Notes under the pieces: generated by a model
The model's database searches: none
Told to the model about the DNA's origin: nothing
Seen by the model: the letters and a program-made list of their open reading frames with translations, nothing else
NCBI GenBank assembly: GCA_016278265.1
Contig: JADQCE010000001.1
Location: 62,001-126,000 of the forward strand
Length of the DNA stretch: 64,000 nt
Direction of reading: 5' to 3'
Source: Halothiobacillus sp.
GTDB lineage: Bacteria > Pseudomonadota > Gammaproteobacteria > Halothiobacillales > Halothiobacillaceae
Translations under genes and position numbers: made by a program
In this document: positions 16,701 to 24,659 of the stretch, in pieces
Layout: each line of letters opens with the position of its first letter
Position numbering within the stretch: position 1 is the stretch's first letter

Positions 16701-17901
16701 GCAGGGTGAGGATCACGGCCATGATCGCGAGCAGGAAGAAGGCGACCACGGCGAGGAGCCACAGCGTCTGGTGGAGCGGTTGCAGGACGCTTGCACGGGG
16801 CTGGGTGGCGACCACCGCCCATTCTCGTCCCTGGATCGGGTGAACCGCACCGACCACGGGTTCCCCGTCAAGATTGCTGCCGTCGATGGCGTGGGGTGCA
16901 GCATCAGCGGTGAAATCTCCCGGCCCCAAGCCACTCTGTTCCCAAGACAGGCTGGGCCAGGGATCGTCAGCGGATTGCCGCGCGGTATCGTCGAGTAGCA
17001 GCACGGTCTCGTCCTGGGCGCGTGCCATGTGGGTAGCCGTGCCGTCACTTGCCATCCCGTGGGGAATGGCTGGCACATCGGCGCGCAGCAACACATGCGC
17101 GATCGGCTCGTTATCGCCGATCGGCACCAGCCAGTCGATATGGGCATATCGGTCGGTATGCAGATTCGGTGAGAGTTCGACGATCCGGCCGTGGTTTGCG
17201 CGATTGACGGCCTGCACCAGGTCATCCGGCCAGCGAGTCATGCCGCGGTTGATCAGCGGGTGGGTGCCGCTCGCATCGAGCAGGGCGGCCGCCTCGTAAT
17301 CGTAGGCGGCGCGCAGGGCCTCGAAGTAGCCGATGATCTGTTGGCGGGCTACCTCGGTTTCGGGGCCATCGGTCGGTGACTCGGCCAACAGGCGGATGGC
17401 CTCTTGCAATGTCACCGATGATTGCAGAACCAGCGCATCACTGGCGCGTTCCTCGAGCCAGGCATCGATGAAATCCGCGCGCAGGGCGGCAATAGCGGCC
17501 AGCCGCGACTGGGCCGACTCGATCGCCAGCGGTGCGCGGTAGAGGAAGGTGCCGGCCGTCACGATCGCGACGACGAGCAGGTTGGCCACGAAGACGGTGA
17601 TCGGGCCGCTACGCCAGCGCCGCGGTGCCTGGTCGGCGGTGTCGGGTATGACTGGCGCACCGCGGTCTGACTGTGGCCAGCGCAGCAACAGGTAGAGGAT
17701 CACCCCGGTGACGGCGACAAAGGCCAGGCCCTTGAGCAATCCCGCCCGAGCAAGTTGCTCGGGCGGAATGAACAGGCCCAGCAACCAGTCGGAGACCAGG
17801 ATCCACAGGCCGGCGTAGACGACGTAGGAAATCGCCAGCACCAGGGGCGAGAGCGAACGGCGTCGTCGGGCGGGATCGGGTTGGTGGTCTCGCGACGTCA
17901 T
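13702..17901 (-). CDS. Large multi-sensor GGDEF/EAL protein (PAS-GAF-PAS-PAS-GGDEF-EAL)
   Basis: About 1399 residues. Two N-terminal membrane helices (ISYVVYAGLWILVSDWLLGL; GLLKGLAFVAVTGVILYLLL), a third (VFVANLLVVAIVTAGTFL), a long periplasmic region and a fourth helix (WLLAVVAFFLLAIMAVILTLLW) lead to cytoplasmic sensors. These are a PAS (about 435-545), a GAF (about 555-700) and two more PAS domains (about 735-970). The cyclase domain has GGDEF near 1052. The phosphodiesterase domain begins near 1175 with EVL in place of EAL, and has NLSP, ELTES, DDFGTGYSSL, KIDK and EGVE, the set needed for cyclic-di-GMP hydrolysis. Both activities look possible; which one dominates is unknown. ATG 17901 was chosen over one 29 codons upstream whose extra residues look non-coding. 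Confidence 0.9.
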   Translation of the reverse strand: MTSRDHQPDPARRRRSLSPLVLAISYVVYAGLWILVSDWLLGLFIPPEQLARAGLLKGLAFVAVTGVILYLLLRWPQSDRGAPVIPDTADQAPRRWRSGPITVFVANLLVVAIVTAGTFLYRAPLAIESAQSRLAAIAALRADFIDAWLEERASDALVLQSSVTLQEAIRLLAESPTDGPETEVARQQIIGYFEALRAAYDYEAAALLDASGTHPLINRGMTRWPDDLVQAVNRANHGRIVELSPNLHTDRYAHIDWLVPIGDNEPIAHVLLRADVPAIPHGMASDGTATHMARAQDETVLLLDDTARQSADDPWPSLSWEQSGLGPGDFTADAAPHAIDGSNLDGEPVVGAVHPIQGREWAVVATQPRASVLQPLHQTLWLLAVVAFFLLAIMAVILTLLWRRTRKGDVLRWTPRTAEQDRLLRVFYDMPFFGMAISSPANRRVTDANPRLAEMLGRPGESLVGRSWDELLGDALHGDEARAVQDLIEGRADHCAQEFSLKRPDGTTAHLRFDTRLTRSEDGKAERLVSIAEDVTREREAFHALEHQKDLYDLLSQTNQAITRCRTADDLFETACRVAVEHGHLAFAWIGLIDPATGSVEPVSQFGDQTGYIDNLEVSINPHEPAGQGPVGRAIRSDKLVVMNHFQTTLSSGIWHEQAVEAGVDAVVAFPIHRGGKIIGAMALYAEVSNFFDEAICNTVGELATDISFALDYFDRLEDLERAREAVQASPAVLFRWLPEDGWPTAFVSSNIDRWGYSAEEWQRERLTYADIIHPDDQAMVAEGFAEQVASGETQYHQEYRLRMADGEYRWVEEVTLVRRDPQGEPLWFDGVVTDIHDRHEIEQHEHLMAKVIENTREGVVITDRNQVILEVNPAFTDLTGYSADEVIGKTPDLLASGQHDRAFYDRMWQALKRDGHWQGEVWNRRRNGEIFPEILSISTVTDREGNITHYVGLFLDISRQKENESKLDFLAHHDPLTGLPNRLLMMARLEQLIDVARREDGSVAVLMIDLDRFKDVNDSLGHAVGDQLLVKVSERLRERFGQADTIARLGGDEFAMALTGIDNPADVGELVDEVINALGEPWELAKGQQVRVLASVGISLYPGNAASPLGLIQQADTALYRAKDEGRGTFRFFSDEMTNAARDRVALELQLRQAIDNDELRLAFQPQTRIDDNGLHGAEVLVRWQHPIDGLIPPDRFIPVAETTGLIWPLGEWVLREACRQGKTWLDAGHDFGRLAVNLSPHQLRHGEVDRLVRRVLDETGFPADRLELELTESAIVRRESEARALLDRLRAMGVHVALDDFGTGYSSLGQLREFAIDVLKIDKRFIDLIEEPSDRGQIARVIIDLGHTLGLQVLAEGVERDSQLAFLRQYHCDIYQGFLASQPLPPEAFAERYLDHG

Positions 17902-18050
17902 GTCGTCCGGCGGGTTCCTGCCGTGGTTCGCGGTGGTGGTCGGTTGAATCAGCCCGGCGGTGCATTTCGTGCCGCCCGATGTTCGCACTCAAGAATGGGC
18001 TAACCCGGTGGCTAAGTCCAGTGGGTGAAAGTGCCCCGGCTCGCCTGGTT

Positions 18051-18923
18051 CTAGGGCTCCGGATTGCCCAACAGCAACGGGTCGAGCAGCAGTTCGCGGG
18101 CGTTCTCTCGGGCCAGTCGCCGGGCGACCGAGTCGGGCAACTGGTCCAGCCATTGGCGGATGGTGTCGGCGGCCTCATCGAAGCGTTGCCAGCGCGCGAG
18201 GCTGTAGGTGTCCACCCCGACGACAAACCGGTTGGGGTGATCGACGAACAGGGCTCGCCACTCGGCCAACAGCTGACCGTCGTTATCCAGGAAGCGCTCG
18301 TCGCGCACCGAGGTGTCGATGAACAGGTGCTCGGGATGGCGGGCCAGGGCGGCTCGCAGGATGGTCGGGTCGGGCTGGTCGCCCAGGTGCGCCCAGAGCA
18401 CGTCGACCTGCGGGGAGATCTCGAACACGCGGTCGATGATGGCCAGATCGCCGTGGATCATCAGCACCAGCTCGCGCTCGGCGGCGATTTCCACCAGTCG
18501 CTTGAGGGTCGGGCTGTCGCGGTCACGTCCGAAGATGTGCAGCTCGCCGAGGCCGCGGTAGTCGCCGTGGTCCAGCCAGGTTTCCACCCGCGCCGGGAGA
18601 TCTGCGCGGTGCATCCAGTTTTCCTTGTCGGCCTTGGCGCGATAGACGCCCAGGAACGGCACGATGCGATCGGGGGCCAGTTCGGCAAGCAGGCGGGCGT
18701 TCTCCGGCGGGCGGCTGGTGACCACGGCGTGTTCGATGCCGTTGTGCTCGAGCGTCTCGAGGATGGTCTGGGGGTCGATGGCGGCCCGCTGTTCGGCGTT
18801 GTAGTGCAGGTGGGCGTCGAACAACGGCGTTTCTGCGAGCCCGGGAGCGGCCCAGAGGCCGGCAAGCCAGATCAGGCCGGCCAGTAGTGCTGGGCCGACC
18901 TTAGTCCTCATCCGAATCGGCAT
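18051..18923 (-). CDS. Exported amidohydrolase-fold protein overlapping fbpC
   Basis: 290 residues (286 if ATG 18911 is used). A signal peptide is evident (GPALLAGLIWLAGLWAAPGLA). The mature protein begins FDAHLHYN, the HxH metal motif of amidohydrolases, and later has GLGELHIF, LMIHGD, VLWAHLGD and VVGVDTYS, matching the metal-ligand order of the TIM-barrel amidohydrolase (amidohydrolase 2) group. Substrate unknown; the exported location is unusual. The start lies inside the end of the ABC ATPase gene (overlap of 11 or 23 bases), so it is the last gene of the iron-uptake operon. A role in processing an imported iron ligand is speculation. Confidence 0.75.
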   Translation of the reverse strand: MPIRMRTKVGPALLAGLIWLAGLWAAPGLAETPLFDAHLHYNAEQRAAIDPQTILETLEHNGIEHAVVTSRPPENARLLAELAPDRIVPFLGVYRAKADKENWMHRADLPARVETWLDHGDYRGLGELHIFGRDRDSPTLKRLVEIAAERELVLMIHGDLAIIDRVFEISPQVDVLWAHLGDQPDPTILRAALARHPEHLFIDTSVRDERFLDNDGQLLAEWRALFVDHPNRFVVGVDTYSLARWQRFDEAADTIRQWLDQLPDSVARRLARENARELLLDPLLLGNPEP

Positions 18924-19980
18924 GGCGGGAGGCGCCTCCGCGCGGAAACAGCACCAGGTGGGTGAACGCCGGGCGCAGGTTGACGCGCACGCCCGGCGCG
19001 TAGTGGTCGTGGCTGGGCGCCAGGCTCAGCAGGCGCGTGCCACCGGGCAGGGCGAGGGTGTAGAGGAAGTTCGCGCCGCGAAAGACCCGTTCCTCGATCT
19101 CCGCCACCCCCATGCCGTCGGCATCGATGATCACGTCGTCGGGGCGGACCAGCACGTCGACCTCGGTGCCCGGCGGGTACTCGTGCGAGACCTGGCCCTC
19201 GAGCAGGCCCAGCTCCGTGCGTACGCGTCCCGGTCCGACCATGGTGCCGGCGATGCGCGTGCCCTGGCCGATGAAATCGGCGACAAACGGCGTCTCGGGC
19301 CGGTGATAGAGGTTGTAGGCCGTGTCCCACTGGTGCAGGCGCCCGGCCTGCATGACGCCGACGATGTCCGCCATGGCGAAGGCCTCCGTCTGGTCGTGGG
19401 TGACCAGCAGGGCGGTGGTCTCGGCCTCGCGCAGGATGTCGCGCAGTTCGCGCGGCAGGGTCTCGCGCAGCTCCACATCCAGGCTGGAGAACGGCTCGTC
19501 GAGCAGCAGGATTTCCGGCTTGGGGGCCAGGGCCCGCGCGATCGCCACGCGCTGTTGTTGCCCGCCGGACATGTGGTGCGGGTAGCGCTTGCCCATCCCC
19601 GGCAGGCCGACGAGATCGAGCAGTTCGTCGATGCGTTTCTGGCGCTTGTCGGCGGGTTTCTTCGGCAGGCCGAAGCCGATGTTGTCGGCCACGGTCAGGT
19701 GTGGGAACAGGGCCAGGTCCTGGAAGATCATGCCCACCCGGCGCTGCTCGGGCGGGTGGCCCCAGCCGGCGCCGGCCACCGTGTCGCCGTGAAGTCGGAC
19801 CACACCGGCGCTGGGTGACTCGAAGCCGGCCACCGTGCGCAGGATCGAGGTCTTGCCGCAACCGGACGGGCCCAGCAGGCAGCCGATCACGCCGGTCGGC
19901 AGCTTGAGGTTGACGCCCTCGACGGCCGTGGTGCGACCGAAGCGGACGGTCAGGTCCACCAGGCTAAGCCGTTCACTCAT
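18901..19980 (-). CDS. fbpC: Ferric iron ABC transporter ATP-binding protein FbpC
   Basis: 359 residues. Walker A GPSGCGKT at 37-44, signature MSGGQQQR at 137-144, Walker B ILLLDEP at 157-163 and the switch histidine in LVTHDQ near 190 are intact. The C-terminal third is a TOBE-type regulatory domain (VLVRPDDVIID onward), as in the FbpC/PotA/CysA group. It powers import of periplasmic ferric iron through the fused permease encoded just upstream. The gene order A-B-C with the binding protein first and a Fur-like promoter makes iron the likely substrate. Related thiamine and putrescine systems are less likely given the binding protein. Confidence 0.9.
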   Translation of the reverse strand: MSERLSLVDLTVRFGRTTAVEGVNLKLPTGVIGCLLGPSGCGKTSILRTVAGFESPSAGVVRLHGDTVAGAGWGHPPEQRRVGMIFQDLALFPHLTVADNIGFGLPKKPADKRQKRIDELLDLVGLPGMGKRYPHHMSGGQQQRVAIARALAPKPEILLLDEPFSSLDVELRETLPRELRDILREAETTALLVTHDQTEAFAMADIVGVMQAGRLHQWDTAYNLYHRPETPFVADFIGQGTRIAGTMVGPGRVRTELGLLEGQVSHEYPPGTEVDVLVRPDDVIIDADGMGVAEIEERVFRGANFLYTLALPGGTRLLSLAPSHDHYAPGVRVNLRPAFTHLVLFPRGGASRHADSDED

Positions 19981-20007
19981 GAGTGAGCTCCACGGGAAGC
20001 CGCCGGC

Positions 20008-21732
20008 TTATTCATCGATCGGGTCACGGCTGGAGATGCTGCCTTCATGTCCTCTCGCACGGGTGATCGAGCGACTGACCAGGATCACCGGGATCAGGCC
20101 GGCGGCCACGATGGCCAGGGCCGGCAGCGCGGCGTCGCGCAGTCGCTCGTCGGAGGCCAGTTCGAATGCCCTGACCGCCAGCGTGTTGAAGTCGAATGGT
20201 CGCAGGACCAGTGTCGCCGGCAGCTCCTTGAGCACGTCGACGAACACCAGTAACGCGGCGGTGAGAAGACTGCCACGAATCAGCGGGATATGCACCCGCC
20301 AGAGCGTGCGCCCGGCGTTCGCGCCCATCGAGCGGGCGGCGTCATCCATGCTCGGTCGGATGCGTCCCAGGCCCGCTTCCACCGTGTTGAGGCTCACCGC
20401 GAGAAAGCGCACCAGGTAGGCGAATACCAGCGCGGCGACCGTGCCCGAGAGCAGCAGGCCGGTGGAGACGCCGTACTGCTCGCGCATCCAGGCATCCAGG
20501 GTGTTGTCGAAGGCGGCGAACGGGATGATCACGCCCACGGCGATCACCGTGCCGGGCAGGGCATAGCCCATGCCGGCGATGCGGTTGATGCTGAAGGTCA
20601 GTCGCCCGGGCATCAGCCGGTGGCCGTAGGCGAGGAACAGTGCCAGCAGCAGCGCCAGGATCGCGGTCAACCCGGCCAGCCCCACCGAGCGGGACACCAG
20701 CACCGCGAACTCGGCCAGATCCCGGGTGGGGGCCACTTCCAGGCTCCAGGCCAGCAACTGGGCCGAGGGCACCAGAAAGCCCAGCGCCAGCGGCAGGGCG
20801 CAGGCGATGAACGCGAGAATGGCCGGTCCGCGGCGCAGCTTGAACGACGGCCGGGCCTGCCAGTTGCCGTGATGGTGGTAGCGGGCCTGTCGCCGGGACA
20901 GTCGCTCGATGATGATCACCGTGAAGATGAACGTCAGCAGCAAGGCCGAGAGCTGCGCGGCGGCGATGGTGTCATTGAGGCCGAACCAGGTGCGGAAGAT
21001 GCCGGTGGTCAGCGTCGGAATGCCGAAGTACTGCACCGTGCCGTAGTCGGCCAGCGTCTCCATGATCGCCAGCGACAGGCCGGCGACGATTGACGGGCGC
21101 GCCAGCGGCAGGGCGACCCGCCGGAACATCTGCCAGGGCCCCAGTCCCAGCGAGCGGGCGACGTTCAGCGCGCTGGACGACTGCTCGAGGAAGGCCGCCC
21201 GGGTGAGCATGTAGACATAGGGGTAGAGCACCAGCGTGAGCATCACGATGGCGCCGCCCAGCGAGCGGATTTCCGGGAACGGGTAGTCGCCCACCGACCA
21301 GCCGGTCAGCGCGCGCAGGCCCGACTGCACCGGCCCGGCCACGTCCAGCAGGCCGGTGTAGGTGTAGGCAATGATGTAGGCCGGCATCGCCAGTGGCAGC
21401 AGCAGTGCCCACTCGAAGATGCGCCGGCCGGGGAATTCGCACACCGACAACAGCCAGGCCGTGCCGGTGCCAAGGATGAAGGTGCCGAACCCGACACCAA
21501 TCGCCAGCAGGGCGGAATTGATGACGTAGTCGGCAAGCACCGTGTCGGCCAGGTGCGACCAGGTCGCCTTGTCCGGCCAGAACACGGATGCAACGATCAC
21601 CGCGAGCGGCACGGCCAGCAGCGCGGTGATCAGAATCATGGCCCCCTTCCACGCAGACAAGCCGCCCGCCCCTGTCGGGACGGCCGGCTTGTCGATCAGG
21701 ACGTGGGGCTGTGCGTCCTGGCTTACTGCCAT
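20008..21732 (-). CDS. fbpB: Ferric iron ABC transporter permease FbpB (fused double permease)
   Basis: 574 residues, the size of two permease halves joined in one chain as in the FbpB/ThiP group. About twelve hydrophobic segments are visible. Two coupling loops interact with the ATPase: the first near ARSLGLGPWQMFRRVALPLARPSI, the second near ARSMGANAGRTLWRVHIPLIRG, each with the expected A-x-x-G-type pattern. The start overlaps the fbpA stop by ten bases, and fbpC follows after 27 bases, so the three are one operon. Inner membrane; forms the channel for iron released by FbpA. Confidence 0.9.
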   Translation of the reverse strand: MAVSQDAQPHVLIDKPAVPTGAGGLSAWKGAMILITALLAVPLAVIVASVFWPDKATWSHLADTVLADYVINSALLAIGVGFGTFILGTGTAWLLSVCEFPGRRIFEWALLLPLAMPAYIIAYTYTGLLDVAGPVQSGLRALTGWSVGDYPFPEIRSLGGAIVMLTLVLYPYVYMLTRAAFLEQSSSALNVARSLGLGPWQMFRRVALPLARPSIVAGLSLAIMETLADYGTVQYFGIPTLTTGIFRTWFGLNDTIAAAQLSALLLTFIFTVIIIERLSRRQARYHHHGNWQARPSFKLRRGPAILAFIACALPLALGFLVPSAQLLAWSLEVAPTRDLAEFAVLVSRSVGLAGLTAILALLLALFLAYGHRLMPGRLTFSINRIAGMGYALPGTVIAVGVIIPFAAFDNTLDAWMREQYGVSTGLLLSGTVAALVFAYLVRFLAVSLNTVEAGLGRIRPSMDDAARSMGANAGRTLWRVHIPLIRGSLLTAALLVFVDVLKELPATLVLRPFDFNTLAVRAFELASDERLRDAALPALAIVAAGLIPVILVSRSITRARGHEGSISSRDPIDE

Positions 21733-22784
21733 CCGGCCCGGTCCATGAGCTTCACGGCGGCCGGGTTGAGTTCACCCAGTCTCGACAGATTGAGATCGTC
21801 GGCCTTGAACTCGCCCCACTGGGCCAGCGTGTCGGCCGCCGGCACGCCGGGGCGTACCGGGAACTCGTTGTTCACCTGCGCGTACCACTCCTGGGATTCC
21901 TCGGTGGTCATAAACTCGAGCAGTTGTGTGACCGCTTGCGCCTTGTCGCTGGCGGCGACCATGCCGGCCCCGGAGACGTTGACGTGTGCGCCGCGTCCGT
22001 CCTGGTTCGGCCAGACCAGCCGCACGGCGTCGGCGGCTTCGCGGTCGGTGTCGCTGCCATTCTGCATGGCGCCATAGTAATAGGTATTCGCCACGGCGAT
22101 GTCGCACTCGCCGGCGGCCACGGCGCGGATCTGGTCACGATCGCCACCCTGGGGCTTGCGCGCCATGTTGGCGACCAGGCCCTTGGCCCATTCCTCGGTC
22201 CACGCTTCGCCGTGCTCGGCGATCATCGAGGCGACCAGCGACTGGTTGTAGACGTTGTTCGACGAGCGGATGCAGATGCGGCCCTTGAACTTCGGGTCGG
22301 CCAGGTCGGCGTAGCTCGTGATGGCGCCTTCTTCGACGCGTTCCTTGTGGGCGAAGATCACCCGGGCGCGCTGGGAGAGGCCGAACCACTGGTTGTCGAC
22401 GTCACGCAGGTTGGCCGGGATGCGATCGTTCAGCGTCGCCGAGTCGATCGCCTGGAACACGCCGGCTTCCTTGGCACGTTGCAGGTTGCCGGCATCGACG
22501 GTGATCAACAGATCGGCCGGGGTGTTGCGGCCTTCATTCTCCAGGCGGGAGAGCAGGGCGCCGGCGTCGGCCGTCAGCAGCTTGACCTCGATGCCGGTCT
22601 CGTCGGTGAAGCGATCCAGCAACGGGGCGATCAGGTCTTCCTTGCGGGCGGAATAGACGTTCAGGGTGGTCGCGCCCTGGTCGGCGGTGGTGTCGCCGTT
22701 CTGCTCGGCGTTGTCACTGCAGCCGGCAAGGCCCAGGCCGGCAGTGGCGAGGGCCAGGGCGGCCAGCGGGAAAAATCGGGACAT
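21723..22784 (-). CDS. fbpA: Ferric iron ABC transporter substrate-binding protein FbpA
   Basis: 353 residues. The N-terminus MSRFFPLAALALATAGLGLAGC ends in a lipobox (LAGC), so it is probably a lipoprotein facing the periplasm. The mature part is the class II transferrin-like fold: TLNVYSARKEDLIAPLLDRF, the central NTYYYGAMQ with adjacent tyrosines that bind Fe(III) in FbpA/FutA proteins, and AGMVAASDKAQ. ATG 22784 is preceded by AGAGG. Upstream in-frame codons run through the promoter and are not used. A consensus-like promoter with a Fur-type site lies 65-105 bases upstream. Confidence 0.92.
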   Translation of the reverse strand: MSRFFPLAALALATAGLGLAGCSDNAEQNGDTTADQGATTLNVYSARKEDLIAPLLDRFTDETGIEVKLLTADAGALLSRLENEGRNTPADLLITVDAGNLQRAKEAGVFQAIDSATLNDRIPANLRDVDNQWFGLSQRARVIFAHKERVEEGAITSYADLADPKFKGRICIRSSNNVYNQSLVASMIAEHGEAWTEEWAKGLVANMARKPQGGDRDQIRAVAAGECDIAVANTYYYGAMQNGSDTDREAADAVRLVWPNQDGRGAHVNVSGAGMVAASDKAQAVTQLLEFMTTEESQEWYAQVNNEFPVRPGVPAADTLAQWGEFKADDLNLSRLGELNPAAVKLMDRAGWQ

Positions 22785-22848
22785 GATCGAGACCTCTTGG
22801 TCTTGTATGAAAGGCGGTTTGGCTGATTTTTCGATCGAAAGCGAGGCC

Positions 22849-22890
22849 ACGATAGCCAAGCTTATTTGGACTGTCAAATGCGAATCATTC
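22849..22890 (-). promoter_or_regulatory. fbpA promoter with overlapping Fur-like box
   Basis: On the minus strand a perfect -35 TTGACA (22872-22877) is followed after 17 bases by TATCGT (22849-22854, four of six). AATGCGAATCATT (22877-22889) matches 11 of the 13 central bases of the Fur consensus and overlaps the -35, so iron-bound Fur would block polymerase. The outer bases of the 19-bp consensus do not match. Confidence 0.7.
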
Positions 22891-22999
22891 CTAGTCCAAC
22901 TTCGATTGGTATCTGAGTTTCCCCCTCGGGTTTCGGCACGCCAGGCGCGGCCCGCCTCGGCGGGCATCGCCCGGCATGGGCGGCTTGCCGCCGATGGGA

Positions 23000-23941
23000 T
23001 CAGGGTGCGGCCGGCCCCTTGCCCGCGATCGGCAGGTGGTGATCCCAGTAGGGTTCACCGGCAAAACGCTGGGCGAGAAAGTCGATGAAGGCCCGTACCC
23101 GCGCGGACAGGTGACGGGTCTGCGGATAGACCGCGTAGGCGCCGATCTCCGGCCAGGGCACGTCGGTGAGGATGGGCACCAGCCGGCCCTCGGCGACCGC
23201 CCGGTGCAGCAGGAAGGTGGGTTCGATCACGATGCCCGCGCCACGTATCGCCGCCTCGCGCAGGAAATCGCCGTTGTTCACCCGCAGCCGCCGCCGACCA
23301 TGCACCGGCTGCCAGCGCCCCTGGCTGTCGGTGTAGCCCCAGACGCGCGTTTCCGGGACGTTGCTGTAGATCAGGCAGTCGTGATCGGCGAGATCCGCGG
23401 GGTGGTGCGGCGTGCCGAACCGAGCGAGGTAGTCCGGGCTGGCGACGGCGAGATTGCGGATCGGCGCGAGCCGGCGCGCCATCAGGGTGGAGTCCGGCAG
23501 GCTCGCCAGTCGGATCCCGAGGTCGTACCCGTCGGCGACCAGGTCGACCTCGTCGTCATCCAGGTTGAGGTCGAAGTTCACCCCCGGGTGGGCGTTCATG
23601 AACGCGGTAATCGCCGGCTGCAGGTGCATCAGCCCGAACGAGAGCGGCGCGGCGATGCGCAGCACGCCGGAGAGCTCGCCGTGTTCGCGGGTAACCGCCT
23701 CCTCGGCCTGATCGAGATCGGCGAGCAGGCGGGTGGCGCGGTGGTAGAAGTCCTCGCCCGACGGGGTCAGTGCCAGGTGCCGGGTGGTGCGATGCACCAG
23801 TTCCACCCCGAGATGATTCTCCAGCTCCCGCAGGCGCCGACTGACCGCGGACTTTGCGATGCCCAGTCGATCGGCCGCCGCGCTGATCGTGCCGGCATCG
23901 GCGATGCAGATGAAATTCGCCATGGCGGCAAACCGGTCCAT
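23000..23941 (-). CDS. LysR-family transcriptional regulator
   Basis: 313 residues. The N-terminal winged helix (AMANFICIADAGTISAAADRL, IAKSAVSRRLRELE) and the LysR substrate domain (GVLRIAAPLSFGLMHLQP, DEVDLVADGYDLGIRLASLPDS) are standard. It is divergent from a cytochrome b561 gene and a yceI gene; this three-gene arrangement recurs in proteobacteria and suggests the regulator controls both. The effector is unknown. A palindrome in the 128-base spacer is a candidate operator. The gene ends 215 bases from fbpA's start, facing the same way, with no clear terminator between beyond a weak GC stem at 22950-22965. Confidence 0.9.
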   Translation of the reverse strand: MDRFAAMANFICIADAGTISAAADRLGIAKSAVSRRLRELENHLGVELVHRTTRHLALTPSGEDFYHRATRLLADLDQAEEAVTREHGELSGVLRIAAPLSFGLMHLQPAITAFMNAHPGVNFDLNLDDDEVDLVADGYDLGIRLASLPDSTLMARRLAPIRNLAVASPDYLARFGTPHHPADLADHDCLIYSNVPETRVWGYTDSQGRWQPVHGRRRLRVNNGDFLREAAIRGAGIVIEPTFLLHRAVAEGRLVPILTDVPWPEIGAYAVYPQTRHLSARVRAFIDFLAQRFAGEPYWDHHLPIAGKGPAAP

Positions 23942-23962
23942 ATCGTTCTCTTTTCAGCAACA

Positions 23963-23993
23963 GTGTTTTTCGAGATTAGTGATTTAAAAACAC
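23963..23993. promoter_or_regulatory. Palindromic candidate operator in the LysR / cytochrome b561 spacer
   Basis: GTGTTTTT (23963-23970) and AAAAACAC (23986-23993) form a perfect 8-bp inverted repeat separated by 15 bases, centred between the two divergent start codons. Size and position suit a LysR-type binding site. No direct evidence of binding. Confidence 0.5.
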
Positions 23994-24069
23994 CCGCGCA
24001 ACGGCCATGCTCTTTCTGGAATCGAGGGCCGCCGCGAGATGGCCGGTGACGTGACAGGGGAGGGCATCG

Positions 24070-24624
24070 ATGCAGTGGCGCAATACGCGATCGGGGTATG
24101 GCTGGCTGGCCATCGGCTTTCACTGGCTGGTGGCCGTTGCCGTGATCGGCCTATTCGCGCTGGGCTGGTGGATGGTGGAGCTGACCTATTACGACCCCTG
24201 GTATCGCCAGGCGCCGGCCATCCACAAGGCGACCGGCGTGCTGCTGTTCCTGGTGCTGACCGTCCGTTTGCTCTGGCGATTGTTCAATTCCTCGCCCCGT
24301 CCGCTCGGCAAGCCGTGGGAGCGACGGGCCGCGAGCGTGGTGCACGGGGCGTTTTACGTGTTGCTGTTCGCCCTGATGACCGCCGGTTACCTGATTTCCA
24401 CGGCCGACGGCAGCGCGATCGACGTGTTCGGCCTGTTCTCGGTGCCCGCCACCATCAGTGACCTGCCCGAACAGGAGGACATCGCCGGGGACGTGCACCG
24501 CTGGCTGGCCTGGACCGTGATCGGCCTGGCCGCGCTGCACGCGCTGGCGGCCTTCAAACACCACCTGTTCGACCGGGACGACACCCTGCGCCGGATGCTC
24601 CGGCCCGCCGCGTCCCGGCGCTGA
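24070..24624 (+). CDS. Cytochrome b561-family membrane protein
   Basis: 184 residues with four hydrophobic helices (IGFHWLVAVAVIGLFALGWWM; ATGVLLFLVLTVRLLWRLF; VVHGAFYVLLFALMTAGYL; WLAWTVIGLAALHALAAF). Histidines placed to bind two haems b are seen in helix 1 (FHW), before helix 2 (AIHKATG), in helix 3 (VVHGAFY) and in helix 4 (LHALAAFKHH). This is the bacterial CybB type, which oxidises quinol and can act against superoxide. It is followed 35 bases later by yceI, so they are probably one transcript. The electron partner is unknown. Confidence 0.9.
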   Translation: MQWRNTRSGYGWLAIGFHWLVAVAVIGLFALGWWMVELTYYDPWYRQAPAIHKATGVLLFLVLTVRLLWRLFNSSPRPLGKPWERRAASVVHGAFYVLLFALMTAGYLISTADGSAIDVFGLFSVPATISDLPEQEDIAGDVHRWLAWTVIGLAALHALAAFKHHLFDRDDTLRRMLRPAASRR

Positions 24625-24659
24625 AACCAACTGACCTACTAGATAGAAGGAGACGACCC

